64,000 bases of DNA from Bradyrhizobium acaciae (lineage in GTDB: Bacteria; Pseudomonadota; Alphaproteobacteria; Rhizobiales; Xanthobacteraceae): contig NZ_JACMYK010000002.1 in assembly GCF_020889785.1 (NCBI RefSeq), positions 124,001 through 188,000 of the forward strand, read 5' to 3'. The notes under the pieces were generated by a model. It saw only the letters and a program-made list of their open reading frames with translations, had not been told where the DNA came from and made no database searches. A program made the position numbers and the translations under genes. How positions within the stretch are numbered: position 1 is the stretch's first letter; each line of letters begins with the position of its first letter. Below are positions 25,210-32,573 of the stretch, piece after piece.

Positions 25210-26628
25210 ATGCGGGAATTTCTTTCTGAAAATATCTTCGACTACTTCAATAACGGACAAATGTCCGTCACCAAGAGTGAGTTGATTCAGACTCCGACAA
25301 CCCGCATCAGCCTACGTCGGAATGACGATCTCGATCTTATCTTCGAGTTCACGTCGCGGATGCCGATCATCGATCGACCGGAGCAATATCCAGCCGGAAC
25401 AGTGCGGTCTGCCGATGAGACGATCGAATTTCGTCATTCCGCTGGGCCGATTGCTTCAGCGCGAGGCGTGATCGATCGCGGCATTCGTTCATGCCGGGCT
25501 GCTGATGGGCAAACCGAAACGGTTCAAACATATTCCGCCCACTCGATTGAATTGGACCTTCAGAGGCCGGTCCAACCCGCTTATGTCGTTGAGTGGATTT
25601 TGAACATTCCCGATGGTTACATCTGGCCCGAGCCCGTTCGTTTTAAATCCATCGAGACCTCTACGAAATCCGTTGGCGCGGGTGAAGCCGAAATACAGAT
25701 GAACGCGTCTTCAGAAACCGGCGGAGGTGGCCTGGCGCTGCATCTGAGAATTTCCGGAGTCGATCTTTACGTGATGCCATCAATTGACAAGAGCGAGAGG
25801 GATAAAAAGCCGGGACAAATCGTTTATCGGGGCTGCCCCAGTCAAGAATTCCGCGACAAGGTGCGAACGTGCGTATCTTTTGTTTTGGGAAAGCCGATCG
25901 TTTACCTGGGGCACACGGAGTATTGTCACGACTGGCAGCCGACCTCTATGAGGTCAGTTGATGCACTTTCGTTTGGCGGCGCAGCGTTCAAATTGCCCGA
26001 TCTGCCTCCCTACCCGATCAGTGACCCGCGATATGAGAACGTCTTGGATCCCAAGCGCGTTGCCGACATGGTCGAGATACTGCTCAAGAATTTTGATGCC
26101 ATTAAATTCAACGAGGTGTCTTGGACTTATTGGCATGCAGTGCTCGCCCCCATTCACGCCGCTGCCGGTCAGTTTGGAAGCCTGATTGAACAATTGCAGA
26201 ATAACTACAACAAAGCTACCGGCGCGACTCGGGGGAAATTGCTGCCTGAGGAGACTTGGAACGCACTGAACTCCACGATCCAATGCTGGCTCAAGACGAC
26301 GCAACTTGAACTTGATGTCAGGACGATTCTGGAGGGCAAGGTTTCCTCGCTGAATCAGGCTCCACAAAATCTGATCCTCGAGCGATTGCTCGACACGCTG
26401 GGTCTTGCAATCGGCGAAGTCGAGACGAAGTCGTGGAAGCACCGCAATATGTCAGCACACGGCGGAATTTCCGATAGCCCGATCGACGCAATCCTTAACA
26501 GCAAAATACTCAAGATCCTCTTTCACCGAATGCTCGCCGGCATAACAAAGTGCAGCGACCGCTATATTGATTATTACAACTTACGGCTCCCCATACGGAG
26601 GCTTCCAGAATCAGTTCCCAGACGCTGA
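25210..26628 (+). CDS. HEPN-motif protein, candidate ribonuclease effector
   Basis: A 472-residue protein. The first 260 residues are beta-rich and not recognised, with a shape reminiscent of the ApeA-type sensor N-domain. Residues 290-470 are helical and include WKHRNMSAHGG, where R412-N-x3-H417 fits the RNxxxH active-site motif of HEPN ribonucleases. HEPN effectors cut tRNA or mRNA in anti-phage and toxin systems. It has no paired antitoxin or MNT gene beside it, which argues for a self-contained sensor-effector. The link to ApeA is from layout only. The ATG at 25210 is preferred to a TTG at 25195. Confidence 0.65.
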   Translation: MREFLSENIFDYFNNGQMSVTKSELIQTPTTRISLRRNDDLDLIFEFTSRMPIIDRPEQYPAGTVRSADETIEFRHSAGPIASARGVIDRGIRSCRAADGQTETVQTYSAHSIELDLQRPVQPAYVVEWILNIPDGYIWPEPVRFKSIETSTKSVGAGEAEIQMNASSETGGGGLALHLRISGVDLYVMPSIDKSERDKKPGQIVYRGCPSQEFRDKVRTCVSFVLGKPIVYLGHTEYCHDWQPTSMRSVDALSFGGAAFKLPDLPPYPISDPRYENVLDPKRVADMVEILLKNFDAIKFNEVSWTYWHAVLAPIHAAAGQFGSLIEQLQNNYNKATGATRGKLLPEETWNALNSTIQCWLKTTQLELDVRTILEGKVSSLNQAPQNLILERLLDTLGLAIGEVETKSWKHRNMSAHGGISDSPIDAILNSKILKILFHRMLAGITKCSDRYIDYYNLRLPIRRLPESVPRR

Positions 26629-26677
26629 CGGTCCGGGTGTATTCTCCGGTTATTGCGGTTGGCTGCCGTGGTGCGGC

Positions 26678-26760
26678 CTACGCGTCTTTCGAGACCTTGC
26701 TCGGGCTTAAGCTTGCCGTCATATTCACCACGTCAAATACGCGCCGGGCCTGAGCCATAT
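26678..26760 (-). pseudogene. Remnant of an XRE-family gene
   Basis: About 80 bases match the 3' end of the intact XRE gene at 28603-28830: both encode AQARRVFDVVN, and the DNA is clearly similar with scattered changes. The remnant has small indels that shift the frame after FDVVN, and nothing of the helix-turn-helix part remains. Confidence 0.7.
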
Positions 26761-26910
26761 AGTTGCGATGCTCCCGCAAACAATCGTAGCGAAGCGCGTC
26801 CGGCGCGCATGCACCTTGAAAATAAAGCCGCCGGGTTGAGATCCGCGACGGCGCGGGCTCGACACGCTGACCGGATGCAATGTCGCCGCACTCGGTGAAA
26901 AAGCGCACTA

Positions 26911-27019
26911 TGCGGACCGATCGTCCATTCGTCGAGTAGATAGGTGAGTGTCACGGAAAAATTTGCACCCAATTCAACAAAGCCATCTAATCCGGGGATC
27001 GCGGCAAACATGGGTCTGC
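26911..27019 (-). pseudogene. Internally deleted copy of the 20965-21243 locus
   Basis: 26911-26946 matches 21011-21046 nearly base for base, and 26962-27019 matches 21185-21243. The 138 bases between these blocks in the first copy are replaced by 15 bases here. The result is an in-frame fusion with no sign of function. Confidence 0.7.
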
Positions 27020-27352
27020 TCGTTTATGCTTGAGCATTCCGGAAGAACTCGGTCAGACTCGTATCCCGGGCGAGAGGAGCGTAGCGTGGGGAGGGCTTGG
27101 ACGAGTCAGGCTAGTGGGCAGTCTGCGATCCTGTCGCGCCTCGGCCGCGTGTGCACGCACGGCGCAGAGCAAAACTCCAACGTCTTCTATTCGATCCCAA
27201 CGTTGCCCTGAATGCCCCGGGAAGACGCAGGTCGATCAAGGCCGCACAGCACTACACGACCGTCTCTATGCGCGCTAAAGCAATCCTGGCCAAGATTATA
27301 ATCGCTGAAAACTATCGATGGGCGTCGCATGGGGCCGCCCGGGAGGGGTTTT
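27020..27352. other. Gene-free stretch
   Basis: It lies between the remnant cluster and the PD-(D/E)XK-like gene. No supported gene is seen; short frames have no ribosome sites. Confidence 0.45.
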
Positions 27353-28360
27353 ATGTTGAACTTGATCGATACGACGATAGAGAAGATCTTTGCACAAGAG
27401 AAGCTGGAGGCTCGGCTTCAAACGGCATGGCGGAAGCAGGAAAAACGCGTCGTGGTCTGGCGTCCCGACAGCCGGCGCATCACAGTGCACCACAACGGTA
27501 GATACTGGTATGGATCGGTACCGCTCAGCGCAAAAGAAGTTTCGATCCCCCGCCATTGGTACCCGTTTGGAGAATATCGAGAAAGCGGCGATCTTGATGC
27601 CGCCGTCGAGCTCAACATTCCATGGTCTAACGACAAGCGCGTGTCCGGCTTCTTTGCAAGAGACGCTGAGACGGGCGCCGTCTACCTTATGCACGACGGC
27701 GGAGTAGGTGGCGGCCGAAAGGGCGTTGGCCGCATTCCGTTTCTAGCGTGGTCAAATCCAGAACTAGTTCCGGTTGCCGGCGGAGATGGTACCCGACCGG
27801 CGGTGGTTGTCGCGCCGGTTGATGGGAGCAGCACAGTCGCTGACGTTGCACGCTTCGTACAATTGGCCATCGACTTCAAGGAAGCCGCCGCGAGAGGAGA
27901 AACGACGACGCCGCAGGCGCTCACCGCACAGCGTCGATTCGGACAGTATTTCGACGAGTTCTCGGGCAAGAAGCGGAGGCGTCGTCTCGAAGAGGTCGAA
28001 TACATCTCCCGGCATGGCGATATCGTTCGCGCCGTGCATGACTGGCGAGAGCGCACGCTTCGAAGCAACGAAGCGATCTTCAAGGATGGCTATGTTGATC
28101 TCGGAGTGCAGGCCGGCGGCGTCTTGCGTGAAATCTATGAAGTCAAGTCAAGCTGTGAGCGACAAGCGCTCTACACCGCGATCGGTCAAGTCGTGGTTCA
28201 CGACGATACCAGGAATGGTGCTTGCAAGCGCTTCCTTGTTCTGCCCGATGGCGAAGCCATCCCTGCCGACGTGGCGCGCGCTCTCGCCCGCGCGGACATA
28301 TCCCTCATCCGGTTCACGCTTCATGGGGAGAAGGTCCGCCTGTCTCAGCCAAAGCTTTAA
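27353..28360 (+). CDS. PD-(D/E)XK-like nuclease domain protein
   Basis: A 335-residue protein with ribosome site GGAGGGG just before the ATG at 27353. The C-terminal part contains YVDLGVQ (D249), REIYEVKSS (E263 and K265) and AIGQVVVH (Q279), the order D...ExK...Q of the restriction-endonuclease-like fold. A strand FLVLPDG and a final strand-helix pair complete the core. The N-terminal 130 residues (WRPDSRRITVHHNGRYWYGS, SGFFARDAETGAVYLMHDGG) look like a substrate-recognition domain. It may cut modified or invading DNA. No partner methylase or ATPase is adjacent. Confidence 0.6.
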   Translation: MLNLIDTTIEKIFAQEKLEARLQTAWRKQEKRVVVWRPDSRRITVHHNGRYWYGSVPLSAKEVSIPRHWYPFGEYRESGDLDAAVELNIPWSNDKRVSGFFARDAETGAVYLMHDGGVGGGRKGVGRIPFLAWSNPELVPVAGGDGTRPAVVVAPVDGSSTVADVARFVQLAIDFKEAAARGETTTPQALTAQRRFGQYFDEFSGKKRRRRLEEVEYISRHGDIVRAVHDWRERTLRSNEAIFKDGYVDLGVQAGGVLREIYEVKSSCERQALYTAIGQVVVHDDTRNGACKRFLVLPDGEAIPADVARALARADISLIRFTLHGEKVRLSQPKL

Positions 28361-28602
28361 TCAGGACCAAGCTTCATCGCTTGTCAGACTATCCACCCGT
28401 AGCGGCACGCCGAATATCGCAGCTCGCTTAGACGCATTGTGCGGCAGTGGTTTCCGCCCCTGCCTGCCCGGCTACAACCGGGGCTGCGCCTCTATGGAGG
28501 CCCGAGCGGCGGCAAAGACGTAGGCTGCCATGGAGCAAGCTTGGACACTCTCGCGAGTGTAGTTGCATACCATGTGCAAAGTTTTGCCCGGCTTTAGCGG
28601 GG

Positions 28603-28830
28603 CTAAGCGTCTTCGAGCTCCTGCTCGGGCTTAAGCTTGCCGTCAATGTTCACCACGTCAAACACACGACGGGCCTGAGCCACACGAATAGCCTGCCCCT
28701 GTTCGAGACGGTAGATAGAGGCGATGCTCGGCTTCCCGCCGAGCTTTGCAGCAATATCTGCAACCTCAAGCCCCAAGTCTTCTCGAATCTGGCGCAACCG
28801 TTTGAAGGTTGCCTTTCGGACAACGCGCAT
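28603..28830 (-). CDS. XRE-family helix-turn-helix regulator
   Basis: A 75-residue protein made almost only of a Cro/CI-type domain: LRQIREDLGLEVADIAAKLGGKPSIASIYRLEQG. It could be a phage-like repressor or an antitoxin without a visible toxin. A damaged copy of its 3' end lies at 26678-26760, so the locus has been duplicated. It is divergent from the lipoprotein gene at 28965, and may control it. Confidence 0.8.
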   Translation of the reverse strand: MRVVRKATFKRLRQIREDLGLEVADIAAKLGGKPSIASIYRLEQGQAIRVAQARRVFDVVNIDGKLKPEQELEDA

Positions 28831-28964
28831 GGGCGTTGAGTAAGAGATTCCCTTTTAACGCACAACCTATTGAAATCCTTACGCTTCGTTGATCCTTGTT
28901 GGTTTTCATTGACAATCAATGATAATCCATGCGAATTTCGACGGCATTCTTTGGGAAGCTTTTT

Positions 28965-29462
28965 ATGCGAACCATATTGCCCCTTTGCCTCCTGCTTGCC
29001 GCCTGCCAAACCGACCAGCCCACCGTACAGAATCCCGCCGCGCTCCAGGCCGCGCGTGAAGGCCGTTGCGCCAATGTCGGCCTCAGGCGGGGCTCGCCGG
29101 AGTTTCTAAATTGTGTTGCGGGGTATGAGGCTGCTGATCAGCACGCAGCCATCATCCAAAAGCAACAGGCAGACTCGCAGACCATTCAAGGAGGCATGGC
29201 CGGCGCGGGCGCAGCCCTCACAGCTCTCAGTCTCTTTGCCGCCTTCTCAGATGAACGTCTCAAGCGCGACATCGTCCCCTATGGCGTCGAGAACGGGTTT
29301 CAGACCTACCGCTTCCGGTATCTCTGGAGCGATGACGAATACGTTGGCGTCTTGGCCCAGGAAGTCAGGCGCACACGACCCGATGCCGTGATCCACGATC
29401 GTACCGGCTATCTCAAAGTCAACTACCACGCGATTGGCGTCTCATTCAGGCGGCTGCAATAG
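28965..29462 (+). CDS. Lipoprotein with S74-type (tail-fibre chaperone-like) domain
   Basis: A 165-residue protein. The start at 28965 (after GGGAAG) gives MRTILPLCLLLAAC, a lipoprotein signal with the lipidated cysteine. After a GRCANVGLRRGSPEFLNCVAGYEAAD segment and a hydrophobic stretch (GGMAGAGAALTALSLFAAF), SDERLKRDI begins the domain, followed by YRFRYLWSDDEYVGVLAQEV and VNYHAIG. This is the peptidase S74 intramolecular chaperone domain known from phage tail fibres, here in a small cell-envelope lipoprotein. Its self-cleavage residues cannot be confirmed. Confidence 0.75.
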   Translation: MRTILPLCLLLAACQTDQPTVQNPAALQAAREGRCANVGLRRGSPEFLNCVAGYEAADQHAAIIQKQQADSQTIQGGMAGAGAALTALSLFAAFSDERLKRDIVPYGVENGFQTYRFRYLWSDDEYVGVLAQEVRRTRPDAVIHDRTGYLKVNYHAIGVSFRRLQ

Positions 29463-29532
29463 CGGAGCTGACATCGAGTACCACACTCGCCTCAGTCACC
29501 CTGCGTATCAACCCCGGAAGAGGAAAAAGACC

Positions 29533-29736
29533 ATGACACAGTATTGGAATGCGGCGCGAGCTGGTGCACATCACGGCGCGAGCGGGCGCGAACCGGCCCC
29601 GCCGTCGCCGTCGATCTCCGACCGCATCGACGATGCCCTGTTTGGCACGAGCAAAGTCGAGGAACGGGCGAAAGAGGCACAGGAGTATCATCAGGCGTAT
29701 GCGTCCGCGACGTTGCACCGTATCGCCGACAAGTAG
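29533..29736 (+). CDS. Small hypothetical protein
   Basis: A 67-residue frame (MTQYWNAARAGAHHGASGRE ... LHRIADK) preceded by GGAAGAGGAAAAAG. It is proline- and alanine-rich at the start and helical at the end, with no signal peptide. It follows the lipoprotein gene by 70 bases on the same strand, so it may share its transcript. Function unknown. Confidence 0.5.
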   Translation: MTQYWNAARAGAHHGASGREPAPPSPSISDRIDDALFGTSKVEERAKEAQEYHQAYASATLHRIADK

Positions 29737-29906
29737 CGCTTGCGACGCCACGATATCGCGATAGCGAGATCGGCTTGCAGCGTGAACAAGGCTCGATCAC
29801 TTCCGGCCCTTCACGCTTCAATTCTTGTCCGCAAGCTGCTCACAGCTCTCCCGGTAGAACGGCTCGATCAGCTCATCGATCTGCGTTGCCACAAGGATGT
29901 AATTCG

Positions 29907-30701
29907 ATGCGGCTGATCGGCATAATTACGGCACTTCTCTTCCTCTCCAATTCGGCGGCAGTAGCCCAACAACCACCATCATACAGGCTTGGGCTGGCCT
30001 GTAACGCTGTCGATCAGGAGTATCCGCTCGGTCATTGGGTTTGCAATGACGCCGAGGCCGCGCAGCTATCCCAGCAACTGAACGCAGCTTACCATGCGGC
30101 ACAAATGAAGACTGACGAAGCCGGGCGAGCGCAACTCCAACAAGCGAATGCCGCCTGGCTAAGCGAGATCGACCAACGGTGTCAGGAAGATCGCAGTAAG
30201 AGCTGCGTCACAAACGCGCTCAAGGCGCGCCTCAGGGAGTTCGGGATCTCCGTGTCCACAGCCCCTGTGGCGGCAAATGCGCCGCCCTCGATTAGCAATG
30301 TCGACGTGTTTGCCTTCTGCAAAGCAGTGAAGAATTTGGATGATCCTCAAAATGTGCAACTGGACGCCAGCAGCGACGAAGCGCTGGCCGCAGCCGCGGT
30401 TACGAATAACTATGCTTGGCGCTGCATGGATAGTGATGTGTTGGTCTGCGGTATGGGCGCCAGCGGCAGCGCGTGCCAAAAGATGAGCTCTAGCGCGGCA
30501 CCTACCAAGGCGATACTCGCCTTCTGTGCGCGATCGCCGAATACGAAGTTTGTCCCGATGTCAGTGATTGGCAACTCGCCGGCATCGTGGAAATGCTCTG
30601 GGACCACCCCAAAGGTTTTGGATGCGATGCGGCTGGATAAACGCCAGTTCATGGCGGACACTTGGATTAGGGTCGAACAATCACATCCTGCGTCTAAGTA
30701 A
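29907..30701 (+). CDS. Secreted protein with LprI-like domain
   Basis: A 264-residue protein; AAGGA lies 9 bases before the ATG at 29907. Signal peptide MRLIGIITALLFLSNSAAVAQ. Residues 25-105 (ACNAVDQEYPLGHWVCNDAEAAQLSQQLNAAYH ... QANAAWLSEIDQRC) match the lysozyme-inhibitor LprI N-terminal pattern, with paired cysteines and a W..C.D.EL-like start. The second half carries four more cysteine pairs and no known domain. It is likely periplasmic and may protect the wall from lytic enzymes. Confidence 0.75.
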   Translation: MRLIGIITALLFLSNSAAVAQQPPSYRLGLACNAVDQEYPLGHWVCNDAEAAQLSQQLNAAYHAAQMKTDEAGRAQLQQANAAWLSEIDQRCQEDRSKSCVTNALKARLREFGISVSTAPVAANAPPSISNVDVFAFCKAVKNLDDPQNVQLDASSDEALAAAAVTNNYAWRCMDSDVLVCGMGASGSACQKMSSSAAPTKAILAFCARSPNTKFVPMSVIGNSPASWKCSGTTPKVLDAMRLDKRQFMADTWIRVEQSHPASK

Positions 30702-31255
30702 AGCGCTGCAGCTCCCTCTCTCGCGCTCTCGCAAAGTGGGTTTGACGTTGGAGTCGTTGGTGACCACCTCCCCGCCCCTCCGCCATCGAATCTCAAGCCG
30801 AAGCAAGACGGAAGGTCGTTGATGTGTCCAGTCTTCATATGGTCGACTAATAGAACGCTGATGCGCCATCTACCAAACCAACGCACGCCCACAACGCTTC
30901 TGTCCAGGTCAAAACGCTCGTAGTGTTTCGAAGCTCCCGTAAGAATACCGGGACAAGTCTGCACTGTCGGTAAGCATACGTGCAAAATCCGTCACACCTG
31001 ATAGTTGAAATTTGGCCAATTTTTTGCCAGATGTTGAAGGTGGAGTGTCGAGAGACGACGCGATCGATTTTAGATCGCCGACCGCCTGCACAGCACGGGG
31101 CGATTCCCGCGCAAATACATATTGGAGATCATTCCACGATTATTTGGATTTCTAGCTCAGACGACGAACTGACGATCTACTCGGGCTTCGCGCAGATGAA
31201 AGTGTCCCTGGTCCAACGGGGCTAGGATCCTCGATTTAAAGGACGGATCACGGAA
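30702..31255. other. Stretch without a firm gene
   Basis: Two overlapping frames on opposite strands compete here: 30909-31091 minus, whose open frame extends back to about 31145 without an ATG (reading ..WNDLQYVFARESPRAVQAVGD.. ) and looks like the tail of a lost gene, and 30980-31225 plus, which ends in TIIWISSSDDELTIYSGFA. Neither has a ribosome site. I cannot choose between them. Confidence 0.4.
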
Positions 31256-31651
31256 ATGAACAGATCAGCAGCAAAGAAGATGAAGCAGCGCAGCGCCGGC
31301 AAGCCGGATATCGAGTTGGGCAAACGGATTCGTCTGCGCCGTGTCGAGCAGAACATCTCGCAGTCGGAGCTCGGCGACAAGCTCGGCATCAGTTTCCAGC
31401 AGGTTCAGAAATACGAGAAGGGCGTGAACCGCGTGGGTGCAGCCCGTCTTCAGCAGATCGCCACCGTGCTCGACGTACCGGTCACCTTCTTCTACGACGG
31501 CGACAACAAGACACGCGAAGTCGACAGCTTGCTGTTCCTCGATAGCGCGTTCAGCCTGCGGCTGCTGCGCGCCTATAGCAACATCAAAGATCAGGCAGTC
31601 CAACGCCAGCTAGTCACCTTGATGGAGTCGATTGCAGCCAACGAAGATTGA
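31256..31651 (+). CDS. XRE-family transcriptional regulator (alphaproteobacterial type)
   Basis: A 131-residue protein with a Cro/CI helix-turn-helix: ELGKRIRLRRVEQNISQSELGDKLGISFQQVQKYEKGVNRVGAARLQQIATVLDVPVTFFYDG. This close variant of the domain, with a 50-residue helical tail, is common in rhizobia. It has its own start after GGACGGATCACGGAA. It may control the unrecognised gene and the tryptophan-related genes downstream, but gaps of more than 200 bases separate them. Confidence 0.88.
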   Translation: MNRSAAKKMKQRSAGKPDIELGKRIRLRRVEQNISQSELGDKLGISFQQVQKYEKGVNRVGAARLQQIATVLDVPVTFFYDGDNKTREVDSLLFLDSAFSLRLLRAYSNIKDQAVQRQLVTLMESIAANED

Positions 31652-31915
31652 AATGGCTTAGCTAAGAACCACACGACATCAACTCGTCTGAGTCCGTCGT
31701 TCATCCTGCGATGGACAAGGTTTTGCAGGTGCTCGAGTCGAAGAGAGCTCGACAACTCGATGGCTGGGGCGAGGACCTATAGCGTAACTTCCCGACTCTG
31801 CTCCGGCCCAAGAGCGCTGTCCTGGCCTGTTCTGCAAGGGCGCAGCCACTAAGGAATGGGTAGATTGTAGCCAGGACCTTTGATCTCGATACTCGAATCC
31901 AAAGAATGGAAATAC
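31652..31915. other. Gene-free stretch
   Basis: No supported frame is seen between the XRE regulator and the 126-residue hypothetical gene. Confidence 0.45.
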
Positions 31916-32296
31916 ATGACCAAAGGACGCCAACGCGCGAAGGCCAATAATTTAGCCGATCCGATTTTCAAAGTGATCGCGCGCCACCGGGACGTATCAA
32001 AGGACTACGATGACGCCGGCGCCATATGGTCAAAATTTATCTCAGGGCCCGAATATGAGGCCGCAGGGAAGATTGTCGACAAAAAGCACGCTCCTCTCGA
32101 GAGGCAAACAAAGCTCCTTATGCGCTCAAAGCCGACCACAATGGCCGGCACAATCGCTCTGACCCGCTACGTCGCTGGCTTGCGGTTGTGGCAGATGCCT
32201 AACGAGGAAGATTGGTATGCAAGCTTCTTGGGCGGCTTGGCGGATGTGCTGGGGGCAATTGCAAGCGAGGCTGCCATCCGACAAGTCAGATCGTGA
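31916..32296 (+). CDS. Hypothetical protein
   Basis: A 126-residue protein from ATG 31916 (GGAA lies upstream). It begins MTKGRQRAKANNLADPIFKVIARHRDVSKDYDDAG and is mostly helical, with a hydrophobic patch TIALTRYVAGLRLW and a final LGGLADVLGAIASEAAI. Such short helical proteins are frequent hypotheticals in Bradyrhizobium. No function can be given. Confidence 0.6.
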   Translation: MTKGRQRAKANNLADPIFKVIARHRDVSKDYDDAGAIWSKFISGPEYEAAGKIVDKKHAPLERQTKLLMRSKPTTMAGTIALTRYVAGLRLWQMPNEEDWYASFLGGLADVLGAIASEAAIRQVRS

Positions 32297-32573
32297 GCCG
32301 ACTGAACAACAATCAACCGTCCCGATTTTTGCGCCCGTGCCCAACCGGTCCAGTCGCGCTGACCGCGCCAGCGACGTTGGCAGGGATACTTGGCCGAATG
32401 ACTGAGAAATTCAGGCTCCAACTCACACGCTCTACAGGTGTACTCCGATTACATCACAAGGGCGCGATCCGTACCAATTGATGAGGGTCGAAACAAACTG
32501 GTTGCTAGAGCAGCACCGATCGCCTTATGGTTGGATGATTTATTGAAGCCATTTGCTCACCCTCCGACCGCGC
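32297..32573. other. Leader before the tryptophan-related operon
   Basis: About 280 bases without a firm gene. A frame at 32438-32701 (GTG start, MYSDYITRARSVPIDEG) runs into the next gene in another frame and has no ribosome site. I see no tRNA, T-box or trp-codon leader peptide. Confidence 0.4.
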
